A DNA stretch of 64,000 nucleotides from Vesta saturnalis. Taxonomy: Eukaryota > Arthropoda > Insecta > Coleoptera > Lampyridae. The DNA is taken from positions 434,501-498,500 of the forward strand of contig JARFJB010002200.1 in NCBI GenBank assembly GCA_036346205.1, read 5' to 3'. Of the stretch, positions 12,309 to 24,165 are shown in pieces. The translations under genes were made by a program, and so were the position numbers. Positions within the stretch are counted from its first letter, which is position 1. Every line of letters starts with the position of its first letter. The notes beneath the pieces were generated by a model. The model made no database searches. It saw only the letters and a program-made list of their open reading frames with translations, and was not told the DNA's origin.

Positions 12309-15300
12309 TTAATCGTCTGACGGTCTAAACTTTAAATCTTTGGCATGCCATATGCCTCTAGAGTCGCCCGAGGCGTCCGATAACTCATACGTCTGATACG
12401 AGACTTTTTTCTTTATATAAAACGGTCCAATAAATTTAGGTGCTAATTTCGCGGCAAAATAACGCGACGCGTCCGATAAAACATAATTCTTCCGCCACAC
12501 CGTATCTCCTACTTGAAAAGTAGCTAATCTTCTTCGTAAATCGTAATTTCTCTTACTTCTAATATATGCTGCATTCAATCTTCTCTTAATGTCATCATAC
12601 ACTTCTTGAAAAACATTGCCTCTAGCAATTAAAGGTTCTCTATTCGCAAACGCGACGTCATTCAAAGTATTACCCACTACGGGTTCTCCATGTCTCGTTC
12701 CATCGAGATTAATTTCTCTACCAAAATTCGCAAAATACGGCGTCATCCCAGTAACTTCATGAGTAGCTGTCCTAATTGCACAAGCCACCTTCGCTAAATA
12801 CTTGTCCCAATTTCTCTGATTATCTTCAATATATGATGCTAACATAGTCTTCATTACTCGATTAACCCTTTCTGTTGGGTTCGCCTGAGGGTGATAATTG
12901 CATTAAAATGATCTTGGCATTATACGATGCCACCATATTCCTAAAACTGCACTTCTAAATTGTGATCCGTTATCACATAACACATACAACGGTACACCAA
13001 ATAATAAACACATTTTCTTCAATATTTTCACAACACCCGCGGCCGTAGCCGTACGTAACGGGAAAAATAACACAAACTTCGTAAAATAATCTGACACTAC
13101 TAGAATATAACTATAACCACTTTTAGACCTAGGAAGAGGTCCCACAATATCTGTCGAAATCATTTGCCACGGTTTATCGATAACTGGATGCTGAGTCATC
13201 AATCCTGCCGGTAATCGCTGTTCAGGTTTATGTGCTATACACACTTCACACTTATTCACATAACGTTTCACATCATTCTTTAACTTAGGCCAATAATATA
13301 ATTTCGAAATACGTTCATATGTCTTGAATATTCCTGCATGCCCTGCAGTAGGTTCGTCATGATACTTTCTCAACATTTCACCACGCTTCGCCTTCGGAAT
13401 AACTTCACGCCAACTTTCCGCGTCTTCACGTAAATTCGGATAACTACACGTTACATGCTTATATAACTTCCCATCTTGAACTCTCCATTTTGGATACGCT
13501 ATCGGTCGATTCTCAATACATCTCTTCATTCTTTCAATCCATTTATCTTCTATAATATCTTCTTCTTCATTATGGTCTTCGCCGGTAATGTCACTGTCGG
13601 TATTATCTTCACTACACGTTTCCTCAATAACGGGAACTGATCGCGATAAGGTATCGGGTACTACATGATCTCTACCCTTCCTATGTATAACTTCAAAATC
13701 ATACTGCTGGAGCCTAACTGCCCATCGAGCCAAACGTCCTGTCGGATCCTTCAAATTATGTAACCATACTAAAGATGCATGGTCCGTAATAACGCTAAAC
13801 TTAACTCCTTCGATGTATGGTCTTAGCTTCTCTATCGACCATAACACCGCCAAACACTCTTTCTCCGTAGTCGAAAACTTCCGTTCGCTACGCGTCAATG
13901 ATCTACTATTATAACATATAACTTTTTCCACTCCATCGATAGTCTGAGTCAAAACTGAGCCGATTCCATAATCCGATGCGTCAGTTTGAATCGAAAACGG
14001 TAAACTAAAATCTGGACACGTCAAAATAGGTGCTGTCACTAAACAATTCTTAATAATATCTAATGCTTCACTACATTCTTCCGTCCACTCAAAACGTACA
14101 TTTTTCTTCAATAATTTCGTAAGAGGTGCGATAATAGACGAAAACTGCGCGATAAAACGCCGATACCACGATGCCATACCGATAATTCTTCTAATTTCCG
14201 ACGCTGTAGTCGGGACCGGAATCTTCAAAATCGCTTCAACCTTCTCGGGATCAACAGATAAACCGGTAGAATTTACCACATACCCCAAATAACACAATTC
14301 GTCACGACAAAAGGAACACTTGTCCTTGCTCAACGTTAAACCTGCCCGTTCAAAACGCTTAAACACTTCCGTTAACACTTCAATGTGTTTCTCAAACGTC
14401 GGTGTACAAATTATAGTATCATCAAGATAAACAAACACATAAGGTTCCAATTCTGAACCAATAACACTGTCAATTAATCGTTGCCACGATGCCGGTGCAT
14501 TAACTAAGCCAAAAGGCATTCTCTTAAACTGATAAAGACCCCTATTGGGTACCGTAAAAGCCGTAAACTCCTTAGAATCCTCCGCCATTGGCAGTTGCCA
14601 ATACGCAGACTTAATATCTAAAGACGAAATAAACTTCGCGTCACGAAGACGATCTAAAATTGACGAAACGTAAGGGATAGGATAAGCATCCTTCTCCGTA
14701 ACCTTATTCAACTTGCGATAATCTACACAAAACCTATATTTCCCCGTCCTTCTTTTTGACCATAACAATGGGACTAGCCCATGCACTACTCGATTTCTCA
14801 ACCACTCCAAGCTTCAACATTTTCTCTAACTCATCATCAATATGTCTCTGCATAAATGGTGATACACGATAATACCTCTGCTTAATAGGCTCACTATTGG
14901 TCCTAATTCGGTGCTCTACTAAATTTGCGCAACCTAACTCTTTCTCCTTAGTCCTCACAAAATAATCCTCAACTAAATTATCTAATAAATTCAATTGATC
15001 GGTAGTCAAATCTAAACGTGAATGTATTACTAAATCCCTAGTCTCTAAAATTTCAATTTCACTCAAACTTTCAAACTGCCATTCACCTCTACGAAAATCA
15101 GGTACAATACCTGCCTTTTTCCAAAAATCCCATCCTAAAATCATCTGATGTCTTATATCGGGTACAATAATCACGTCCATTATAACAATTTTCCCTCTAA
15201 TTTCAATTGGAATCGTCACAGTGCCTACAGATAAAACTTTCTGGCCATTCGCCACAACACACGTAGTCACACGCTTACTTCTACACCTAACTCCTAACCT

Positions 15301-15531
15301 TTCTAAACTATTCCACCCTTTTATTCCCAAAATTGTTCTAGAAGAACCACTATCCAAAAGTGCTAACATAGACTGACTATAAACATTAACATAAATAAAC
15401 GGTCTCTCATCTGAACCCTGATTGTCAAACATATACTCCATTAAAACTTTATTTTTCGAAAACGTTATCTCCGCCTTATTTCGAGAACTATTATAAAATA
15501 TAGCCGACTCTACAAAAACTTCGGAAGACAA
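12309..15531 (-). pseudogene. pol: pol polyprotein of the Ty3/gypsy element, frameshifted
   Basis: The protease active site is LLDSGSS, in the first fifth. The reverse transcriptase follows with RFCVDYRKLN and the catalytic YLDD box (FVYLDDTI), then RNase H (IQTDASDYG, TEKECLAVLW, TDHASLVWL). Integrase has an HHCC zinc-binding region (GHAGIFKTYERI, CEVCIAHKPE), DDE residues in MISTDIVG, LCDNGSQF and PTERVNRV, and a C-terminal tail with FQVGDTVWRK. The frame shifts near 14740-14800 (start of the reverse transcriptase) and again near 12855-12950 (within integrase). All catalytic signatures remain, so decay is slight and some shifts may be sequencing errors. Confidence 0.9.
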
Positions 15532-15542
15532 TATGCGACTGT

Positions 15543-16921
15543 CTATTGCCTCCCTTCCCCATTTCCCTGATTACGTGAAAATCGTGAACATTTAGGACAT
15601 GTCCTAACGGTAAAATCTGCCCTACCACATCGATAACAATACATACTCTTTTTCGGTACCTGACACTGAACTGCCTTATGATTGCCTTGCTTGCAATAAA
15701 GGTTTCGCCACATTCATAGTCTTTCTAGACCCCGACGGTTTCACTTCCACTCTCTCAGATACCTTAACTTTGTCACCCTTCACAACATTACGTGCCTCAA
15801 TCACACTCTCTACTTCACGTACATATGCTAAATCAGTCTCTAAATCCGACTTTCTCCTACTCGGGGGTACATAACTGTCCATTGCCTGTATACGTTCTTC
15901 AATCAATCTCCCATACTTAATTAAATCACTAATAGTACTAATTTCGGTAAGTCCTAATTGAGTCTGATAAATAGGAGCGATATTTTTACATAAAATTGTT
16001 AATTGTCTATCCTCAGATAACCCTTCATTAAGTCGCGAAAATAATGTGCGCATAATCGCAACATAAATACCCATAGGTTCGTCAGACGCCTGTGTGCGTC
16101 GCTTAATTTCCTCAATTAATCTCTCATCGTAATCACTTGGCTGGAACTGCAAACGCAAAGATTCCACCAATTCACCCCATGTCTTAACCTCTTTCCTAAT
16201 TGACCTGACATAAATAAGTGCGGTACCGGTAAACAAATCTAAACATTCTGCAAACAGTTGCTCATCCTTAACGTTACGGGAGACTTGTAACTCACTAATT
16301 TCTCCAAAATGCATTTAACGACAAAGACTTAATGTCACCTGAAAAAGAGATGTTCCACTTGCATACGGGAACACTCTTCGCTACAGTCATAATAGGCGCT
16401 ACGTTTACTAAAGGGTCAACTATTGGTAATTCAGTCTTAAAATTGGTTGATGGTGAAGCCATCACGTCATCTGTACTTATCCCTACATTAGCGGGAGTCC
16501 TAACTACTACTTGCCTATCCAAAATTTCATAATTCGAAACTAAAATTGCCATACTCGTAATAAAGTCCTCTTTCTCTTTATTTTCTACATCAGTTTTTGC
16601 CACAACATTATTAATTCTATTAAAAATATACTTAAATTTTGTCTCAATAGTCGCTATAATTTTTGTAGTCACGTTACTATGTAATTCATCAATTAATTTC
16701 TCAATTTCTAACTTAGTCTCATTAATAGCTAACCTATCAGTGTCAAATTCAAATGGGTACGGGGGTCGCGTACTCGCCCTACCCGCAGCTTCTTCACTAT
16801 AAATATTCCTAAGTGCTTTCCGTAAAGCCGTAATGCCTAAGGAAGCATCGCCTCCCCTAATAGCTATCTCATACTTAATCTCATTCAACGTCAAACAATC
16901 AATATGGATCTTATATCCCAT
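15543..16921 (-). pseudogene. gag: gag of the Ty3/gypsy element, frameshifted
   Basis: The first ATG of the upstream frame is at 16921 (MGYKIHIDC); the frame upstream of it to 17023 has no ATG. A 16295-16921 section encodes the N-terminal part, then the frame shifts near 16300 and continues at 15676-16314 with a capsid-like retrotransposon gag region (LFTGTALIYVRSI, TWGELVESLRLQF). A second shift near 15680 leads to the nucleocapsid part, which has zinc-knuckle-like cysteines (CKQGNHKAVQC, then CYRCGRADF...RTCPKC) and ends with TAG at 15543-15545. Gag forms the particle that packages element RNA. Pol begins just downstream in another frame. Confidence 0.8.
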
Positions 16922-17228
16922 CTTAACAAATAAAGGTTTCCCAAAATACTTAAAAAAAAATATCCGAAACAACTCGTTAATACCACCAAAATATCTTTCC
17001 AAACAAAGGAATTCACTTAACACACAATAATCTCCAAGTCACAAATGTAAATACTTAAACCACTAATTGTCTCCTCACAAAAAAAAATTGCGTTACGACT
17101 CAACATTCACTAATCTCACCAAGTCCAATCGATAATTCGTCAACAATCAGTAATCTAAACTTCAGAATCCAAAATTTTACTACAATATTTCATCAAACAT
17201 CAAAATTAAGTCACATTCAATCTCAAGG

Positions 17229-17248
17229 CCCCACACGTTGGGCTGCCA
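17229..17248 (-). promoter_or_regulatory. Probable tRNA primer-binding site
   Basis: Eight bases inside the 5' LTR the minus strand reads TGGCAGCCCAACGTGTGGGG. It starts with the TGG expected opposite a tRNA CCA end and resembles the complement of an insect lysine tRNA 3' end with two extra bases. The tRNA assignment is tentative. Confidence 0.45.
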
Positions 17249-17256
17249 AATAATTA

Positions 17257-19705
17257 TGTTACACGTCCAAACCGCACTAGGCGTCGTGTAGGCTTACTAA
17301 TGTAAGCGGGTTGCCAAGCCAGCTAACAGGGGGATGGGCGTGGTCGAAATAATAAGTAAAATGGATGATCAATAAGCTCAAACACCTTACACTTATACTC
17401 AAATAGCTCAATTCGGGAAAATATGTCTCTAGGCGCCACCACAATCGAAACTTTGTTAATATAACTGTCTTAAGCTGGGTGTTAATTAACCCTACTTGAT
17501 TGTGGAAAGTAGGATTGTGCTTACTCGGTAAATTCATATACGAAGGTTCTAAAACAAACACTCGTCCAAAACAATTCAACTCAAATAAATTTAGTACTAC
17601 CCAGGTTATTAAAAAAACTTTTTGAATACACCTCGTAAACTAAAACTTCCAAAATAAAATTTATCACTCAAATTCATTCAATGAACGCTATCTTTTAAAT
17701 TTACTTTACTTCTTATAATATTTGACATTCATAAACATTTAAGGTCTCAAAACTCAAACTTTTATTATACTTAATGAATAAAATATTTTGTCATTCAATA
17801 TTCGATAATTAATTTTGAAAACTTCTAAATACAAGCAGATCAAAATATTAAAGCTTACTTCTGTAATTGTCGAAAGTAGGTCACCCAATAAATGAATAAC
17901 AACAAAATAACAATCAACGGTAACTATATTGTCCTATACAAAATAAAATAAAACACAAATATTTACATATATTACACTCGCTTGGTGGAAAACTTAAACC
18001 ACCAAAAATACCAATTTGCCTTACTGCAAAAATCCTTACTACAAAAAAAACAATACGATACAATATTACTCAAGAACGATTATCTTTCGAAACTAAATTA
18101 ATACTTAACCAACAATACACAAATAAATCTACCAAAAGATAAACGTGCTTAAATGAGTTCTTCATAATCTTAAATCTAACTCTTACTTAAAAATTGTCCA
18201 TTAATCCTTTCTTTTCCTTTCTTCTCCTTTCTTCTTTATTCTCGTACATCCAATATTTGTAATCCTTAAATTTGGCTGAAGCACATAACAAATGCTCCAC
18301 AAAACTTATTCCTTTTTATGCACCCGCGAATTGTTCACTAGCGAGGTTATTACTACCCAAACACATATAATAACGATAAACATATGGTTGCCTCTTCAAA
18401 ATTTCTTAACAACTTTTAAAACAATTTAGTCCTTTATACAAATAAACTTCTCAATGTCATATAACGTTACTTAAACTTTGGCTTAATATACAATGAACCC
18501 TTCGTTCACTTAACAGGTGATCTCAAATACTTGTAGCTGAATCTCGTTACAAGCGCGCCGCACTTAATACTTTAACATAACATCTGCTATCTTTATTCAA
18601 ATCTGCTTACGCACTATTATTTTCTTGAAAATAAACAAACTAATTGTTATCTTCAACTTCAATTTTAACTATGGTATTGTTTATGAATGTCTTTTTCAAT
18701 TTATCCCCGGTTCGGGTAACGCAGTTAATTAAACAATTACTGCCTCATTAAAATTTCACAAACATACTCCAACATCGTCACAGTCTATCCCACTCTGCCT
18801 CGCACGCGCCTTCCGCCAACCTTCACCACAAGCAACAGCCAAAACCCAAAGCTTAACTGCCTACCTCTAACTTCAACTAACTAACTAACCCTCGTCAATC
18901 TCTGACTTCCCTATTTATCACTTCAGTCATCCATCTTTAAACATGTCTTCCTTCCGCGTTATATTCTCCAATAATATTCACTCAAAATGTTATCGTTCTG
19001 ATAACTGCTTCCCTCTATACAAGCACGCGTGCAATTACAATACATCGCCATATTTGTTTTCACTTACAAATTTTACAATTACTTCCTGAAGAAATCATTT
19101 TTCGTCATTACATTCGTTCAGTGGCCACTCTGAAACATTACGCAACTTTTAACACTTATCTCCAACCTGCGCTCGATCTCGTTCCGCAACATTTGCAAAA
19201 ATCAGTACCGTCTAATGTCTCAAATTCCATATACACACATTTATTCTCAACACAATTGCACAACATTACAAAACTTTCTGAAATTATCACTTAAACACAC
19301 CCAATCTTTCTCTACATATTTTCTAAAACATTCTACACTTATTCTTCACATTTTCTAATCAAGATTACCCATTTATCTTCAAACATTCCTTTCTTTATCA
19401 TCAGCAAAACAGAAGCAATCCAGTGGAAAGCATTATCGTCCCATGGACAAATTTCTCTTCACATTTACATTCATCAGAATTTATTTCTTTCAACTTCAAT
19501 GTCTTTATAATATTCAAATACACGTATCTCCATACATAATTATATTTCTCGTAAATTTCCAGTGGCGTATCATACACCCACATACATTATGCTTATATAC
19601 ACAAAATTTTTTTTTTCCGTTCAAACTCAATACACTCGTGCTCAGAACACGTAATACACGTCATTACAACATCCTATATACAGGGTGCGTCATCGCAACC
19701 TGACA
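17257..19705 (-). repeat. 5' LTR of the Ty3/gypsy element
   Basis: 2449 bp, upstream copy in element orientation, so it should hold the active promoter. It includes the same 100-codon minus-strand frame (17277-17579), which would lie in the transcript leader ahead of gag. The AATT target duplication follows at 19706-19709. Confidence 0.92.
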
Positions 19706-19727
19706 AATTATAGGAGATTCGATGGAT

Positions 19728-19952
19728 AGCTCCCTTGCAGTCCGAGTTAGAAAACTCAGAACTAGACAAAGTAACTTTTAATAATAGGTAATTAACAGGA
19801 TAAGCTCCCTTGCAGTCCAAGTTAGAAAACTCAGAACTAGACAAAGTAACTTTTAATAATAGGTAATTAACAGGATAAGCTCCCTTGCAGTCCAAGTTAG
19901 AAAACTCAGAACTAGACAAAGTAACTTTTAATAATAGGTAATTAACAGGATA
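19728..19952. repeat. 75-bp tandem repeat, three copies
   Basis: Units start at 19728, 19803 and 19878, each opening AGCTCCCTTGCAGTCC, and are nearly identical. The array begins 23 bases from the LTR edge. Because 75 is a multiple of three, one minus-strand frame stays open through the array (to 19919), which is a by-product and not evidence of a gene. Confidence 0.9.
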
Positions 19953-20601
19953 AGTTGTCTTCCTTCAAAAAGAACCTAGCTAATCATTGATCCCACAGAC
20001 GTCGCTAAAATGCCTCGCCAACTGAATAGGACCGTAACGCCCTTAGGAGACCACCAAATTTCGTCAGCAGTTTTCCCAAGTGCGGTACTAATAACTAGTT
20101 CCTTTCAAATCGGAATTTATATAGGTATTTATAGGTGAACAGGAAATGTCAACGTATTTTCTTGTAAATTAATTTGTAGTTCAGCTTGGAATAATTAATA
20201 ATTTAGGTTTACACTGGATGTACTTTAAGAGTCGGTCAGGTTATGAATTATTCTCGACGGGAGAATTTTCAAGAAGTGCAGGATTTCGATTGGTAATAAT
20301 TTATATCAGGTAATAAATTATTATTAGAACGGAATTGTAGACGATATTCTACAGGAAATCTACGAAGATGAGTATCGTAGACAAGAATGCTGAATTATGT
20401 GCAAATTTTCGGTTTTATACCTGGTCTGGAAAGGGGTCTAAGTGGGACGGAACGCGATGGGTTTGCACATCCACAAGAGGGGATCCTGTGCGCACGCAAA
20501 ATTGTCGTTTTGTTATCATACCTGGATTCTGAAAGCGTAAATGAATTGTTATTTACAAATTATCTTTATCATTTCTTTATTTTAAAATTTATTTCGCTCA
20601 C
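19953..20601. other. Probable intron remnant right of the retrotransposon
   Basis: No coding signal was recognised. It lies between the tandem repeat and the splice donor of exon 3 of the DDE_3-like gene, so it is intronic if that gene is one unit. Confidence 0.4.
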
Positions 20602-21193
20602 CGTATTTCTGGGTCGTTACAATGTTCCAACTCAAATAGCCCCCTTCTGCCATAGTCTTTTTTAAAGGAGAAACCAATTGAATGTAGTAAAGCTTTTAAA
20701 CTTGTTTTGCTCAAAGTAAAAACACCTGCTTCTGCTACTTCTCGTTTTAAGGTTTGAACGGTAACATGGCACCCTACAAAAATGCACACTGATTATATCA
20801 CATAAAATAAAGCAATGTTAAATTATATACGTTTTGAATGCATTTCATAAATCTTTCGTTTTACAAAATCTTTAATGTAATCATCCACATCGCATGATTT
20901 TGGTTTCCTCCGTATACGTTTGGTAGATATTTGTGGTTGATTTGGTGCAGCCTCATTAAATCTCTTTTTTATAGTGGTTAAAGTACCAGAACTTATACCA
21001 CAAGCTTCAGCAGTACGCTACAAGTACAATCTTAAATGAATTTATAATAAATAGTATTCAACAAAAATTCTACCTGCATAACAGAAGTAAAAGGTGCAAA
21101 TGCACCTCCATTATCTCGTTCCCTTTCAAAATAACGAAGAACGTTCGTAACCATTTGCTGAGCTTCCAACTTCAGGTGTTTGTTTCGAAGCAT
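20602..21193 (-). pseudogene. DDE_3 (IS630-like) transposase gene, 5' exons
   Basis: Three exons are visible: 21074-21193 (from ATG, MLRNKHLKLEAQQMV), 20831-21017 (RTAEACGISSGTL) and 20602-20773 (CHVTVQTLKREV...KTSLKALLHSIGF). The borders are GTAGAA, GTATAT and GTGAGC donors with AG acceptors. The phases are 0, 1 and 2 and all junctions stay open. This is the helix-turn-helix N-terminal half of the arthropod IS630-like family whose catalytic half is at 6249-7207. The last donor (GTGAGC at 20601) needs a partner of phase 2, and the exon at 7207 supplies one, so the 13-kb gap between them would be an intron enlarged by the LTR element. This half shows no frame damage. Confidence 0.7.
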
Positions 21194-21534
21194 TCTAACC
21201 TGTTTTAAAGAAAATTTGTTTCAAATTGAATTGTATACATTATATATTTACCTATTCAAAAACCGTTTATATACAATTTAGTTTAAAAAAAAACTGTTTT
21301 GTAAGAAATTTATGATTAATGATGAAACGGAATAAAAGCAGCAATATTTAAACAAACGTCAAGAAATCTGTCAAAAATTTGTACGTAGGTGTAGACATAC
21401 GTTTCTTACAGTCCATATGCTGACTACAGCAGACGTACGTTTCTCAATTTATCTTTACTGTGTAATAATAAAGTAAAAGAGCGCATTGTCAATAATTTTA
21501 TTATAATAATGTACCGACATGAGTCATACACAAG
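21194..21534. other. Spacer between the DDE_3-like gene and the pogo element
   Basis: AT-rich with no recognised gene. The missing left end of the pogo-like element should lie around here; no copy of the right-end sequence GGGGAGAGTTGCC was found. Confidence 0.4.
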
Positions 21535-21838
21535 TTAAACGCGGCCCGACTTTAGTCTACAAGGTCCTGGTATTGATTCAGCATCCAGTGGAGTTAAAGT
21601 ACGTGGTGGATCAGACATTTGTGTTTTTATTTCATTTATTTGTTTCTGATTTGAAAGATTTTCTTTTTCCTCTATATTGTGGCTTTCATCCATATCCATA
21701 ATTGGCATTGCAATGGTTTAGTGAACTATCGCAGCAAAGTCATCATCAGTAAATTTGTCCGGATTTAACGGAAATATCCCTGTATTCTTAAAACCAGAAA
21801 CACCTTTTTCGATTATCGCTACTTTTTGATACGCTTTA

Positions 21839-24165
21839 TTAACACTTTCGCTGCCCACGCTAAATTGCGACTATCGTCACAGGCCAACCCCTTATTTTAG
21901 TCACATCATTATAAAACCCATATAAATCGTTTATTTCGAGCTTATTTATAGAATAATTGTTGCTGTAAATGTAATTTTTTTGCAAAAAAAATTAATTTTG
22001 ACGCTTATAAGCGGCGAGGTCACTGAGCCTCGATGCCTTTAGCCAAGGGCCACCGACCCTTGAAAGCGTTCATATATATAATTGAAAACTTGGCTGCATT
22101 TATTACATCAAGTTACATAAAAATACAAAAATATAAAATATACAAAAAACTTTCATACAAAATTAAACTTGAATATTAAAACTGATACAAATAAAAATGT
22201 AAATACGTTGGCAAAACTAGCAAATCACATAAAACCGAAAACAAGAATGAGCAAATCACATGAAAACAAAGGTTACAAATCTATTTATGCATTATAATGC
22301 TACAGTTGAGGCAGTACCCTGGGTTTCCTGGACAACTGTCACATTCGTAAATGGTGTCTGTGCGTTTGTTTTCCGTTTCCATACACATTTTACATCTTTT
22401 TCCTGATATTTGTGTTTTGCCTGGAGTTTGTTCCCGTTTTCGTAGTTGATGTGTACATTCACGATGTAATACTGGAACAGGTTTAGTGATGGGAGGCAAG
22501 AGTTGTTTTATAACAGCCAACCTATAATCATATAAGGACATCCGCTGCCCTGAATATTTGTTATACAATTGCTGTGAATTTGCGAGTATAAGCTCCATTA
22601 CATGAGAAATATTTTTTTTTTGGCCAGCGTATGGTTTTCCTTTCAGAAAGGTAATAAGACAGCATTTGGTCAGAGTGGTTAATTCCTGACATATGTCTGT
22701 TATATTCTGCAATTGGTAGAGGCTTGGAAATCTTTTGTTTCCTTCTATTTTCCACCTCTACTATTTCATTAGTGTATGCATTGGAAATATAATGCACATC
22801 TCGCTTGTTTTTCCATTTGCCGATCATAATTCCTTTGGCATATCGTGCAATTGTTTCGCCTCGTTTTAACTTAGCAGAAATTACATCGTTTGGTTTTGTT
22901 CGTCTGTTGGGCCGCAATGTTCCAGTAGCACATGTTCCATTCTCTAGTAGTTTTCTATACAACTCGAAGCTATTGTAAACATTATCCATGTATACATGGT
23001 GGCCAAGATTTAATCGGTTTTGTAATAAATGCAACACTGCTTTGTCTGTGTGTCCTTTACCCCCCCAATTCGTCTAACATACCAGAATATATACAAAATT
23101 TAAGGCAAATACCTGTATAAGTGGTCAACATATATAATTTGACACCGTACTTATGCCGTTTATTTTTATTGTACTGCCGAAATTGTACCATGGACTCATC
23201 AAGAGAAAGATCACATCCAGGAGAATATACCTCAGCCATATTTTGATTGAAATAATTTACAACTGGTCTTATTTTGTAAAGTCTATCTTCATTGGCTGGT
23301 TCTTTTGGACCAGCAAAGTGCAGGGCTCGCAAAATAATTAAATATCGGTTCCTACCAATACTAGAAGCTAGTGCCTCATTGTGAAAAAATGGATCAGACT
23401 TCCAATAATCTTGAATCCTCGGAAGTTTCACTATACCCATATGTAAACTAATTCCCAAAAATAATAGTAATTCTTGCTCTGTGAGCTCTTTCCATAAAGT
23501 TATTCTCGACTGTGGTTTTGTTGACGCTGAGAGAAATATATTTTCAGCATTTGCATTAGTTTCGCGTACTAATAATTGTACAAATTCATCCGTTAGTAAA
23601 AGACGAAAGAAGGCAATGGGTGTACTTTCGGAAGGCAAAACCAGTAAACTTTCGTTACCTGAAAAATCTCTAACATGCATATCTACGGGATTGACTTGCC
23701 AGTCAATTGTTTCTACAACATCATCTACTAAAATGTTGTCTTCGACATTATTTTCCTGCGGGCACTCATCCCCTGCATCCGACCCTGACTCCACAGCTGA
23801 AGATAATTTATCATCGATTTCGTCATCATCCCAATCACTATCTTCTAATATTTCTAGCAACTCGGCCTCTGTAAATTTATGATATTTCGAAAAACGTCTT
23901 TTTTTAGCTTGTGAGGGGCCTGCACTATCACTACCACTTGCCATTGTTATATAGGATTAAAAACTTCAACAGCAAAAACCGCACGTTATTTACATTTAAA
24001 AATATCTTTAGTAAGGTGCCCACGTTCACTAACTACACTTAACTGCGTGCCTACACAACTGAATCAATAGAACCTGCAATCGGTTTAAAACGCTTCAAAG
24101 CGTCAGAGGCACCGGCGCACAACTAACTAAACGCTTATAAGCGTTATGAGCACTGAATGTGTTAA
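21839..24165 (-). mobile_element. piggyBac-like DNA transposon pB2
   Basis: TTAA flanks both ends (21839-21842 and 24162-24165). The left end is TTAACACTTTCGCTGC and the right end, reverse-complemented, TTAACACATTCAGTGC. The perfect 12-bp palindrome CGCTTATAAGCG occurs at 22002-22013 and 24132-24143, with related motifs nearby (CGCTTCAAAGCG at 24091-24102). At 2.3 kb it has standard piggyBac size. It sits inside the pogo-like transposase reading frame. Confidence 0.9.
22281..23944 (-). pseudogene. piggyBac transposase, inactive (pB2)
   Basis: Starts at ATG 23944 (MASGSDSAG) with a basic patch and an acidic N-terminus, then the DDE_Tnp_1_7 domain. DLSLDESM and HVYMDNVYNSF hold the first two catalytic aspartates. 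At the third site the usual GGVD reads SGIN (MSGINHSDQM), so that aspartate is replaced by asparagine. About seven residues are missing just after DESM, where LW-RGRL normally stands. Two frameshifts lie in homopolymers: a seven-G run near 23060 and an A/T run near 22612-22620. The C-terminus has the cysteine-rich finger (CKMC, CDSCPGNPGYCLNC). The element would need another transposase to move. Confidence 0.88.

Larger units (their letters stand above)
8500..19705 (-). mobile_element. Full-length Ty3/gypsy-type LTR retrotransposon
   Basis: Two direct LTRs (8500-10938 and 17257-19705) flank gag and pol on the minus strand. The LTRs begin TGTCAGG and end GTAACA in element orientation, and a 4-bp target duplication AATT lies outside (8496-8499 and 19706-19709). 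Pol order is protease, reverse transcriptase, RNase H, integrase, the Ty3/gypsy order. The LTRs are very long (2.4 kb). They look nearly identical, differing mainly by single-base indels in homopolymers, so the insertion is recent. No envelope-like gene was found in the 1.4 kb between pol and the 3' LTR. The combination of long LTRs and this pol type recalls the Osvaldo/Ulysses group, but I could not test that. Confidence 0.92.

Noticed and set aside
8500..19705. Search for an envelope gene that would make this an errantivirus
   Set aside because: Nothing envelope-like between pol and the 3' LTR, so it is called a retrotransposon.
19674..19919. Repetitive 81-codon minus frame
   Set aside because: It is only the 75-bp tandem repeat read in a frame that happens to lack stops.
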